A stretch of DNA of 64,000 nt from Chaenocephalus aceratus (taxonomy: Eukaryota > Chordata > Actinopteri > Perciformes > Channichthyidae): the NCBI GenBank assembly GCA_023974075.1, contig CM043788.1, positions 16,452,928-16,516,927 of the forward strand, in the 5' to 3' direction. The notes under the pieces were generated by a model, which was not told the DNA's origin, searched no databases, and was given only the letters and a program-made list of their open reading frames with translations. Positions 39,851-64,000 of the stretch are shown piece after piece; positions within the stretch are counted from its first letter, which is position 1; every line of letters begins with the position of its first letter. Both the position numbers and the translations under genes were made by a program.

Positions 39851-40389
39851 AAATTTCATTGGAGAAACCAGAAAAAGTCAAGCTGGATTTTAGCTAGTTC
39901 AGTGTCCAACTCTTTTTTCAAAGAGAGAATCTAGCAGCACTAGCTCCAAAACATGCTAAACCTAGGTTGTTTTTCTTTTGTAAACGACATTTAGGGCATT
40001 AATAAAGCAGAAATGTCTACCTGAGCAGAGAATGAAGTCACATTCAATCATATGCTCTGAATTCTGTATGGAGTGGCGAAGTTACGCCCATCTACTTCCG
40101 GTCCATGGGACCTTATTTCGGAAAAATTATGTATTGGAGTCAATGGAGAGAGAAAACTTATCTTTCGATCCCGTTTGAATTGTGCCACGAATTACACATA
40201 GGATGTTTGTCAATCTTAAAAAATCATTTCAATGTCAAAAAAGTCACAGTTTGTTGTAAAACTGTTGAAATATAAGACTATGAAAAATATGCAACTAGAA
40301 AGACTACAAATTCCAGAGTCGCGTAAGTGATGTCATAACTGATGTCACAATTGTTTTCTTCCGCTAAATATAAGAGATAGCTAAGATAA
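39851..40389. repeat. Tandem array copy 3, partial (segment A only)
   Basis: 539 bp matching the start of the unit up to GAGATAGCTAAGATAA. After that the sequence enters the THAP element body instead of segment X. It has private differences (TTAGGGCATT and TTTTCTTCCGC). Confidence 0.93.
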
Positions 40390-40404
40390 GATAACTTTAA
40401 CAAG

Positions 40405-40545
40405 ATGCCTGTGTGCTTAGTACCAGGTTGTTATCATACCATCAATGGGTCTTGCTTGTTCTTTCGCTTCCCGTCTGATGAAAGGACCAGGAGTGGCTGG
40501 CTGGATCAAGTTAGCTACCTAGCTAGTAGCAAGCACGTTAGTTAG
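40405..40545 (+). pseudogene. THAP zinc-finger fragment
   Basis: A 46-codon frame begins MPVCLVPGCYHTINGSCLFF and continues RFPSDERTRSGWLDQ. THAP domains start M-P-x-x-C-x4-C and carry an F-x-FP block followed by R---W, as here. The frame stops soon after, before the C-terminal Cys-His pair and the AVPTIF block. It is probably the first exon or a truncated piece of a P-like transposase. It lies just inside the left TIR, as expected. Confidence 0.65.
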
Positions 40546-40561
40546 CATTACAGCCTTAGCC

Positions 40562-41018
40562 CATACTTGCCAACCCTCCCGATTTTCGAGGGAGACTCCC
40601 GATTTCATTGCCCTCTCCCGGTTTCCTCCCGGGGTCATATTTCTCCCGCATTTCTCACGATTTCTGACAAAATTGGATTTACTCACGACTGTTTCCACTC
40701 GGACTTTAATACAGCTACACCATTGTTTGGTTTCCATGGTAGCGCGTCTCTTTAGTAGCGCAAGCAACTGAAAGTCGGAGAGGGTGAGGAAGATAAGTCA
40801 CAGAAAACAGAACAAGAATCGACAAAACTCCCCCCTGCTCACTCCTTTCCTGTATAACACAGGTCCGGCGCACACATATGCTCCATCAAGACATTGCACT
40901 TACAACTACAATAAGCATGTTAAGCTAATACAGCTCCGGCGATCCACTAGCACCCCCCCCCCCCCACGGTGGTTTTGAGATCCTCCCGATTTCTGAGGTC
41001 TCAAGGTTGGCAAAAATG
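40562..41018. mobile_element. hAT MITE nested in the THAP element
   Basis: A 457-bp element with ends CATACTTGCCAACC and GGTTGGCAAAAATG, flanked by perfect 8-bp duplications ccttagcc (40554-40561 and 41019-41026). The subterminal TCCCGATTT words are inverted at the two ends. A poly-C run lies at 40952-40964. Its terminal motif resembles that of the element at 6.8-8.0 kb, suggesting a related family. Confidence 0.85.
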
Positions 41019-42380
41019 CCTTAGCCTTGTCATTTTTATTAGCCTTACCATGAAGTAACATTACGTCACCCAAAATGTTAAACAGTAAGAGTAGTAGTCA
41101 TATTTCGTGAACCCTTTGAAGAGTACTGTCACACCGGTGTGATTATTCTATAATACACCAATTAAGCCCGGGGGAGAAATGCTAACGCTACATTAGCATC
41201 TGCGATCTTTTCTACTTCATGCTATCTGCACAAATGGTTGACATTAAACATTAAAAAGATCAGGCAGTTCAGAGAGAATCAAAGGAAGGCAGGCAGGCAG
41301 CTATGCATGACATTCTTCTGGACGTGTTTCATTGTGGTGATAGTGAGGGTAGTCAATCGTTTTGTTGACAAGACAGTAGTGACGGCCATCTTGGTGACGT
41401 GTGTTGTTGTGCAAGACCAGAGATGTAGTTCATTGAGCGTTTCACACAAGCAAATGTGTTACTTCACAGTTTTACGACACATATTTTTTTTTTGACTGGC
41501 AAAATGATCTTTTAAATTGACAAACATCATATGTGTAATTTGTGGCACAATTCAAACGGGATCGAAAGATAATCTTTCTCTCTCCATTGACTTCAATACA
41601 TAATTTTTCCGAAATAAGGTCCCATGGAGGTCCACCGGAAGGGGAGGGACTTCACCACTCTATAGAGAACCTCTAAGTATAGAGCTGGAGTCATGACATA
41701 GCTAGCCTAGCTTAGCATTGAGACTGGAAGCAATGGGAGACACACTGTAACTTGGGTCAATGACTGCGTACTGTACCATTCAAATCTTCCATGGCATTTA
41801 TGTTATTTTAATGAGTGAACTTTAAGTACCATCTGGCACACCTACCATTTATATTTTGTAGTATTTTTGACAGAGTGGAGGCGCACTGACAGCTCTGCAA
41901 CAAGGAAGAGAATGCTGAAGCAGGTTCCCCAGCATTAGCATTATTCCAATGTTACTTTTCTGTCATCTATTAGTGCATTTAGCCAAGCTCGAAAAGTTGT
42001 ACATACATTTTGCCACTTTCTGTTTATTACTTGCATTCTGTTGTTTTATGCGCATATTGAACGCATCTGAAAACTCACAGTTGGAGACCTACATAATTGA
42101 AATTTGAAGTTTCATTTGGAGTCATGGGAGGGGCTGATTCATATGTGACTATGCTATTATGTGATTATGCATACACTATGCAAATAGGCCACTTGATGCC
42201 ACTCGGCTCTATTGTTGGGGGGTTAAATGGGGACCAGTGTGCTGATGGCCGGGGACAGCGCAGATTAATACTGTTCCCATGGTCCTCCTCCCTCTGTCTG
42301 CCCCTCCTTCTTCCTCTCTCTTTCTCTTTTGTATGACTAGAGTCAGTTCCTGTGTCATTGTTAGGGATCCATCTGCCCAG

Positions 42381-42381
<1 letters not shown>

Positions 42382-42445
<64 letters not shown>
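42382..42445. repeat. (CA)n microsatellite
   Basis: Uninterrupted CA run of about 64 bp. Confidence 0.98.
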
Positions 42446-42448
<3 letters not shown>

Positions 42449-42533
42449 CGGCAGCAGCAATTAAACCTCTTTGACACACTTGACAGAGACGAGCTTTAGG
42501 CTGTGTGTCCGGCACGAGCCATCTGTGAAACAA

Positions 42534-42534
<1 letters not shown>

Positions 42535-42627
<93 letters not shown>
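42535..42627. repeat. (CA)n microsatellite
   Basis: Uninterrupted CA run of about 93 bp, 90 bp after the previous one. Confidence 0.98.
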
Positions 42628-42629
<2 letters not shown>

Positions 42630-45480
42630 AGCCTACACTTTAGATGTGTGTGCTGCATTTAAATAGATTGAATTGACATTCATGCACCCCTCCCCCCAAC
42701 TGGGGCAACTGGACTCTCTGTCCTCTTTTTTTTGTGATGGACAGAGGAGACAGACAACTTTTGACGGACAGACGGATGGATGGGTTAACGGAGGTGACGG
42801 TGGATGGTGGTAAAGGGAGGGGAATATATGGATGGATGGCAGATTGGGGAGCAGACCTTTCAATTATTGTTGCTCCCTGAAGTAGGACACCCGGCAGACA
42901 GTATATGTAGACAGAGCAGCTGTAATTACTGGTGGCAGTCGCCCCCATCTCAAGATATTGCATTGATATTACGCTGTTAACAGGAGATTACCATGTGGAA
43001 GACTGGGGGTCTGGGCTCGTCTGTGTCTCCACTGTGTGCTTTGGGGGCATTTGATTATGATGGGGCCATTGTTCTTTTTCTTTTTTAATCCTAAAAGTGC
43101 TCCACTTGGCACATGAATAGAAGCATAGATAGGGAATAATAGATAGATACAAAAAATTACAATTTTTCATGCATATAATTTTTTGGGGAAACGCAACACA
43201 ACAGGAGGGTTAATCAGACTGTCATTACAATTGTGTGTACACACAGAACCCCCCCAGGGACTGCTTATGCAAAAATAAAAATATAAGTGGGACTTCCGGG
43301 TTTTAGGACGCGTCACTGTGGCACTCTATAGAATGGGACCGAATCAGACTGATTATGATTTGGACCCAATCTGACTTTGATCCAGGGTCTGGGTCAAGGT
43401 TTGATAAGCCTCTGGGGGCAAAGGGCAATCAGATGTATCCACCATGCATGTAGGCCAAGCCTTCCTTTTCCATGTAGTAATCATTGTTTATATTCAGATC
43501 AGCAACTTGTGAAGAGAATGAAGTTGAAGTCGAGACACCACATCTACAACGCCATTGTTTGACAAGTAGCCAGTTTACCATCTTAACTGTGATTTTGACG
43601 ACTTCTACAGTTGTTTATAGAGGACTTCCTTCCCATTTAACAGCTTCATTTCATCTATTGTTAATACTAATAATTACATTAAAATATATATATTTAAATA
43701 TGATCTACAAAGAACAAGCCATATAAGTCCTGCAACAGAAGTGATCCCACAATCCTGCAAATCCATCATATCCATTTTAGCAGGTGTGTGTTGTGTGTTT
43801 GCAGTAATCCCTGTATTATAGGCTTCCTAATACATGGTTGCACCTCTCTAGCATCCCTAAGCTTATGTTTAAGCTCCCATATCATTTGCTGTAACTGTAC
43901 TTACCTGACTGTAGGCAGCTTGGTTGACGTTGTAAATGGCACCTTTTCCTCCACTGGAGTTAAACAAGCCCACTAAACAAACCTCCTCAACACACTCCCA
44001 CGGAAAGGGATCCTATGATCAAAGAGGGTATATTTTCCTGCACTGTTTTAGGTAAATTTTTATCATATGATAGTTTAATACATTTGTCATTACCTTGCCT
44101 TGAGCAGGCAAGGGTTTAGTGTCACGCAAGTCACACAAGGGTAGCCGTGGGTGTGTAAACTTGAGGAACAACCTACAGTCACAATCTATAACCTCAGTCT
44201 CTGTCTCATTGTATGTCTTCTCCCTACATTGACCATTTTCCTAAACAACATTGTAGTGATTGGAGTTTTTTTAATGTGTTGTCCCTACCTTTTATTCTGC
44301 CATTGTTTGAAGTAATTGCAATATTTTATGGAAATCAACTTGAAACTTGCTTGGCTTGTGTATTCCATTGTCACTTTTCATACAAATGCTGCTTCAGATG
44401 GAAAGTCTTCACTGCATTTCCATACAATGATCATTTAAAACACATTAGGTCATTGCCAATTATCCCATTGGTTCCTTTTGAAGGTTGAGTAAATGTTTGG
44501 TTTATTTTCTCAGTAATTTCCTAAAACAGCTGGGTACTGTCAGTGCATTGGTTGGGGACTATTTTCAGTGTCCAATAAATCCACATTTGGTGCTCCAGTG
44601 TGAAGTGCAGCGAGAGGATGTTTGCAGAACTGATTCATGGTAATGTAATACATGTCACCCAATGCAACAGTGTGGCTCATTGTTGTGTATTTAATAGTTT
44701 TGAGCTCTATGGTGAAAAGGAAGAAGATCAGGCTGTCATACATTATACAATATACTTAGTAAGTATACCTTTATTGTTGGCTTAGTTTTATGGTGAAAGA
44801 AAGCACATTCATACATGTAAAATAAATAGGTCTGCTTTTGGAAAACATAAGAATATATAATTTGTAATACATGGGCTAAGGTTATAACATGCACAAACAC
44901 TGCCAAGGTCCTTTAAGAATGTTTGGTTGCTCCTTATTCATGTAGTTATGTCACATTCCAAAGTGGTTGCAGCAGTCAGTAGTTTGAAGTGACATACAGC
45001 CAGTCAGTGGGAAGGTGAGGATCTCACTGGAAAACCACTGAATTTGTAAGTTGCTCTTCAGAGGCTGAAGTAATTTCCCTATTGGCTTTCAGATGCAGCC
45101 GCCTGAGTTTGCGCACAGAGGCTTGATCAGCGTTAGGCCTGGGATAAAAAAAAGGCGATCCACTAGGTGTACATAGTTTTAATATAACAAAGACAGAATG
45201 GGTGAGTGTTATAATGTACGCATAATTTAAGACGCAAAGTAATGTTAAGCTAGATTCTGCTAATGTGTATTGCGTAAAGGATCTATTCATATTAAGTTTG
45301 TGTGTGTTACAGTAAGATAAATTACATCCCCCCCTGTAAACCGTGGCGCAGTGGTTTGTCCCAGCCGTTGTCATCCTCTGCCAGCCTCCTCCGTCAGTGC
45401 TCTTCTTAAAATGAAGCTAGTAAGCCGGCGATACCAGCGGAGAAGAAGGAGAGGGGACTGAAATGTAGAGCTGGCATCTA

Positions 45481-45793
45481 CTTTCCCACCGTTTAAAGGA
45501 CGCTTTTATATAAACATATACGTATACAGGGCATTCATGAAGAGCCCCAAGTTAATAACACTATTATTATGTCGGAGGGAGCAGTCACAGCCCGGTGCTT
45601 GCTGTACACAGTTCGTCTATTTATTCAAGTCTGAAGCAGGAATTCAGATAGAAGACTTTCAAGTAGATAGATTAGCCTATCTAATCAAGTGTTTTTATTA
45701 ATACGTCAGTTTGTTTTTGTCACCAGTTCGCATTTTATACGCTTTTTTTCCTTTTTGTGGAGAAAGATTGTCAGGTTAAGCCACACGAAAGCA
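45481..45793 (+). promoter_or_regulatory. pik3r3: Putative promoter 1 and 5' UTR of pik3r3
   Basis: Sequence directly upstream of the p55-type start codon. A TTTATATAAA box lies at about 45505-45514. The transcription start cannot be placed from sequence. The stretch before the ATG is AT-rich and has no CpG-island character. Confidence 0.4.
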
Positions 45794-59736
<13,943 letters not shown>

Positions 59737-62700
59737 ACCCCACCCACCTGGCCACAACCCCCACATAGACAATAAACCAACCCCCTCCTGGGGAAGGGAG
59801 AACGGGGAGAGTGAGTGAAGGAAGGAACAAGGGAGGGAGGGAGGGGGATTGGTTGAAATACAAAGCAACCCCAACACCAGATCCCGTAAAGATAGAAACA
59901 AATGAAACACTTGCTGCAACACACGTCAGCCACCTTGGAGTTATATATTTTTACAAGAACTATTTCGGAGGGCATTCTTTCTAAAGACTGCTTGATTTGC
60001 ACAAGGAAGTTTTAAATGTTTGTGAATGTGAAAAACAAATAAATAAGCGACTGAAGGAAGGAAACGGAGTAGGAGACTTCAGAGTTTCAGTTTGACCCCG
60101 CTGCTACCTACACTCCAGCTCAGACTTTTTACCAGAAACTACGCGAACGACTACGAAGGCGACAACAAAACATTCCCAAAACCCCATTTTGTTTAGTTTC
60201 TCCCGTTATTTTTGTTTTAGTTTGCTCCTCAGATGATTATATTGCAACCTTTTTGTTTGTTTCTGGAGTCGTTTCCTTTTGTTTCTCATAGCTTTGTTTG
60301 TGGTAAATGCAAGAGGAGACGATGTCAAGTATCTGTCCTGTCCCTCTCCGTACGAAAAAAGCAAATATAATGTAGCATAACGAGACAACGGACACTTGGT
60401 TTTATGAAGTGTTCCTCCATGTAGACTGCTGCTGAAGGGTTTAGGGGGAGGGGGAGGGTGGGGCATACGTGACAAAACATAGTTTTGAAGTCTTAAAGAA
60501 GGACAAAAGGCTTGCTTTTATACTAACTGTAGAGGGGTTCTTTTGTATTATTTCTGCTTTGCTGGAACATAGTTGATTTTTTCCGTTATTTCTTGCCAAT
60601 GTGTACATGGCAATGTCACAGATCAGAACCAGAGACCAAAGTTGGTGTGGAGAGGGAGGGGGAGGGCAAAGAGTCAGCTAGTGTGTGTTTCTTTAAGTTT
60701 TTTCTTTTCTTTTTGTGAATGGTGAAAGAAGTGAAGAAAAGCAAACGAATGGTGTGTTTGAGACCACACATAAAAACCGAGTTTTGGGCCATGTGCTTGT
60801 GCACCAAATAGCCTTTTTTTGGAAAACCAAATGGTACGTAAACAGAGAAAGCCAGGACCTTCTGTAAATACAGATGGTCAAGAATGAAGCACTTAAACAA
60901 GTCCCATGTGTGACCTCAGCATTCTGGACCTGTTCGAATAGTATAGGTATTTCTCAGTTTTCAGTATTTACTTCTTTTTGACCGTTTTTAAGCAATTTAC
61001 TGACATTTTATAGACTCAAAAGTCAATAATTAATAGAGAAAATATGCGTAACTCAGTGTAATAGTTTTTTCAAATTCATTATTTTCTACCAACTCACGGC
61101 TTGAGTGCTGAGGTCACAAATGTTACTACACTTAAACCAGAAAATAAAAGGTTATAAATGGTCCGTTTCACCAAAATCATCCTTTTGAAAGCATGAAGGA
61201 CCAGTGAACCTGAAACCAATTTTATGTGTGGTTTAAAAAGAGAGTGAAAGATACTTACATGAATATATGCTAACGACTATGGGTTTAAAAAACTGGGACT
61301 GTTTGTGTTTTTGTTAAAAACCTTCAGAAATAATAAGCTTTGATAAAAAAAACTTTGTCTGCAAGACAGAGAGCAGGTAGGCGGAGGCGATGTCTCGAGC
61401 TAAAGGCGCAGGCTTTATAAGAAAAAAACTGAAAACTTGAAAGAACGTGCAATCTAGCGTTGTGTTTATGAAGTCCAGCAGAGCGGCGCACTAGGGTCCG
61501 AGAGATAATCAAAGTGCACAGTGAAGCTTTTGGATGGAAATTCTGTCTGATTTCTCCATTTTTCCTATTTTGTGACAATTTTGTTTTTTAAACTCAGAAC
61601 CTATTGTGCTTGTCTTTACAACTAGTGGAAGCATTTTATGTCAAAGACTAAAAAGCATCACACAATAAATAAATATCTTCAAAAACTGAAGAGAAAAACA
61701 CAACCCAGTTGCATTCTATTTTTCCTTGAAATTTGAAATTTGCTGTTACTGATTGGCTGTTGGGATGAAAATAATGCCCACCCATTGGCTGTTTTTGTTT
61801 TGGAGAGGTATCTTTTGAACCAGGGTCAGCGCTGGGTCCCCGGACAGTCTGATAATCTGCAGCTATTCATAGAATGAAAAGCTAGCGAGTAAGGGCGCTG
61901 ATACATCGACCCCGTTTTCTTTTTTCACAGGATAACGTTTTTGTTTGGGTCTAGCAAAGACATCTTACAAAAGACACTGGTTACAAAGTCAGACAGAGCA
62001 CCCTCCCCTCTGGTTGTTTGCAGTCTTTTTCACAGTATGATAAGCGGAGTGTATGGGCTACACACACAGGTACGTCTGCAGGAGCGTATCAGGTTGTAGG
62101 AAGAGGGCCATTGTTTGAGTATCTGCAGAGGAGTCATTGTGAGTGAATGATACAACCTTGGTTGTACCCACCACATGTTTATCTACACCCCCGTCTGTGC
62201 TCCTCAACAGTAGTAACCCATGACGGTATCACCGTTATCTACCCCCACACCCTTGATAAAGTCGGCTCACATTAGGTAGATGAGTTGGGGGAGGCAAGGT
62301 TTGTGGACCTGAAAGCCATTGATAGTAAGCGGTCTCTCCCGAATCAGACTGGGTGTCCCTAAAGCCAGCAGGATTCATCCGATTTGGCCTGTTCTCAGAC
62401 TACTGTCCTGTCATGTAGACCTACAAAATAATGCAAAGCCTTTTTAGAAAATGTTGAATATTTGGCGTAAAAAATCAGTTAGTTTTAGTCACCGAGGATT
62501 ACACAAGTATTCCAGATAATTATCTTGTGTTTTAAAGAATGGTTAGCCATTACATTCCATCACTACTTCCTCTAATCCATGCATTAACAGAAGCACAATT
62601 GGCAACATCGGTTTGTCTTTTTAAAGAAACTGAAGTTTACATATGGAAATGGAGCGTTCCAATTATTTTGGTATTATCTTTCCAAATGTTCCATAGTTCC

Positions 62701-63725
62701 ATTACTAAAGAGACAGATGTTCGAATGGACATAACTTGCAAGTTCCTAAAATATAAATGGAAAAACAAAGTTATATTAAAATAAGCTTCACTTTGTGAAA
62801 GCAGTGTAAACAGGCTAGAACTGAATTGAAGTATCAAACTGTTTTGATTTTGAGAACAGGCCAAATTTGGTTGAATTGATGCCGGCCCAGAGGTCCCGTT
62901 CTACCATCCAAGTAGAAAGCTAAAGCAGGTTTAGAAGAACAAAGACGGTGTCAACACTGTTGGACAGTCGCAGCATAAAGGATGTGGGAGGCGTCGGCTG
63001 TGTCCCATTTCAGTTGTATCTGCCTCCGAATTGGGACCCAGCCTTTTTTGGCGTGTTGTATCTGTTGCTGTCGACCAGTGATGGCGGTCTTTGTTCTTCC
63101 TGTTGGACTAACAGGGGACAACAAGGCAGGGATTGTTGATATAATCTTGAATGTACAAACAGGATCAGTCTGGGTCCAAAGCTTTTTTCTTTTTTTCCTT
63201 GGTATTTTCGAAGCACCAGAAATCATGCTTACAAGAAGATGATCATAACGCTAGAGGTGCTATCGAAAATGCATGCCTGTTCGATTTGGCAGACTTCTAA
63301 CGTCTCCTTCACAACGTTTCTGGTCATTTACCCTCAGGTGTTACAAGTTTACCGTAGAAACGACCACACAACAAAGCCAGCTATTTAAAAAAATCAATAA
63401 ACAAATCAGGGTTTTTTTCAGCATTGATACTTAAATCACTCTCAGTCGATTAAGCTAGTTCCCCACGACTTTGGTTTTTGTAGTGTCCGCACTTCAGGAG
63501 ACTTGTCCCTCGTTGCTTACCGTAGCTTAGACACAGCATCATCACCAAAAGGATGTCATAGTCTCTCCTTTCCCCCCCATCACCACACAGTCTCATGTTT
63601 TTTTTGTTATTAACAGACTTTGTTTCGGGTTGAACACAAAACCCTAACTTTATTACTTGAACTATATTGCATTGCTCACTGTTGAATGTCTTTATATGAA
63701 AATATACATTTATTAAAGAAAAAAA
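59737..63725 (+). other. pik3r3: pik3r3 3' UTR (end uncertain)
   Basis: No other gene follows. Possible poly-A signals are AATAAA at 60038-60043 and 61664-61669, and ATTAAA at 63712-63717. The sequence is AT-rich with T-runs and ATTTA-like words, in keeping with a long UTR. Short reading frames in it show no conserved motif. Which signal is used cannot be told. Confidence 0.55.
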
Positions 63726-64000
63726 TAACGAAAAGTTCCCTTTTGTTTTATGGTGAGCAGGGCCAAGGTTTTTAGAGTTTTATGACAGATGTACAGTATT
63801 GGTTACAGGCAAACGTAGAGCTAATTTAGGAGGGAAAGAGGCGCTTTTTTGAAACTTCTCAGAGATATGTTCGGATCTTTTCCTTCACAGAGGGCTTGTC
63901 TGAAATTGCACACCTTATCATCTACAAGAGACTTGTGTTAATATTTACATGTGTAATCTGCATTTGCATCAGGAGTCACATTTACACGGAGATGTTGTAT
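63726..64000. other. No recognised feature
   Basis: Downstream flank of pik3r3; nothing recognised. Confidence 0.4.

Larger units (their letters stand above)
40071..41660 (+). mobile_element. THAP-domain DNA transposon remnant with ~200-bp TIRs
   Basis: The left arm from 40071 (GAGTGGCGAAGT, CTTCCGGTCCATGGGACC, TTATTTCGGAAAAATTATG) is matched in reverse at 41480-41660. The match runs with few differences through TCTTTCGATCCCGTTTGAAT. Between the arms lies a truncated THAP reading frame and a nested hAT MITE. THAP domains occur in P-element and Kolobok transposases. No TTAA or 8-bp duplication was found, so the superfamily is open. The left arm alone is repeated in the tandem array. Confidence 0.7.
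41661..45480. other. Intergenic DNA upstream of pik3r3
   Basis: No supported gene. The segment at 41690-41745 (GCTAGCCTAGCTTAGCATTG, GACTGGAAGCAATGGGAG) resembles a common fish dispersed repeat. Two CA tracts are listed separately. Distal regulatory sites may lie here but none could be identified. Confidence 0.45.

Noticed and set aside
45024..45374. 116-codon minus-strand frame upstream of pik3r3
   Set aside because: No recognisable domain and no promoter or poly-A context; not supported as a gene.

Overview
The window looks like teleost fish nuclear DNA. It holds one multi-exon vertebrate gene with GT-AG introns, very many long (CA)n/(TG)n tracts, and a mixed load of fish-type transposons (hAT, PIF/Harbinger, Tc1-like, THAP-type, L2-like and RTE-like LINEs). 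There are no operons, bacterial-type genes, CRISPR arrays or recognisable tRNA/rRNA genes.

The only intact gene I can support is pik3r3, on the + strand from about 45.5 to 63.7 kb. It encodes the p55-gamma regulatory subunit of class IA PI 3-kinase. Nine coding exons splice in frame to a 473-residue protein: p55-type N-terminus, proline motif, nSH2, inter-SH2 coiled coil, cSH2. A second first exon at 50223-50256, behind a CCAAT/GC-box region and a purine-rich leader, splices in the same phase into exon 2. It predicts a shorter p50-like isoform of 446 residues. A third, much weaker candidate first exon lies at 52891-52906. The 3' UTR probably runs to about 61.7 or 63.7 kb.

The 45 kb upstream is gene-poor and built largely of repeats. 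0-4 kb: a non-autonomous hAT element with a BED-finger remnant and perfect 8-bp target duplications, an inverted-repeat element, and a 5'-truncated L2-like LINE. 5.5-8 kb: a diverged local duplication and a hAT-like element whose terminal motif has become a 5x14-bp minisatellite. 12-13.4 kb: decayed LINE pieces. 17-23.4 kb: two 1.15-kb PIF/Harbinger-type elements in opposite orientation. Between them a telomere-like unit contains a TIR element, which itself contains a retroposon. 26.6-31.3 kb: a hAT element whose transposase fragment is split by a 3.2-kb long-TIR element, which holds a further MITE with a perfect palindrome. 34.8-40.4 kb: a nearly identical 2535-bp tandem array (2.2 copies) that shares its end with a THAP-domain transposon. 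That transposon extends to 41.7 kb and carries its own hAT insertion.

I found no convincing new biological system. The observations most worth checking are the alternative first exon(s) of pik3r3, the near-identical tandem array, and the nested transposon stacks with readable target-site duplications. All comparisons with known families are from memory; no search was run.
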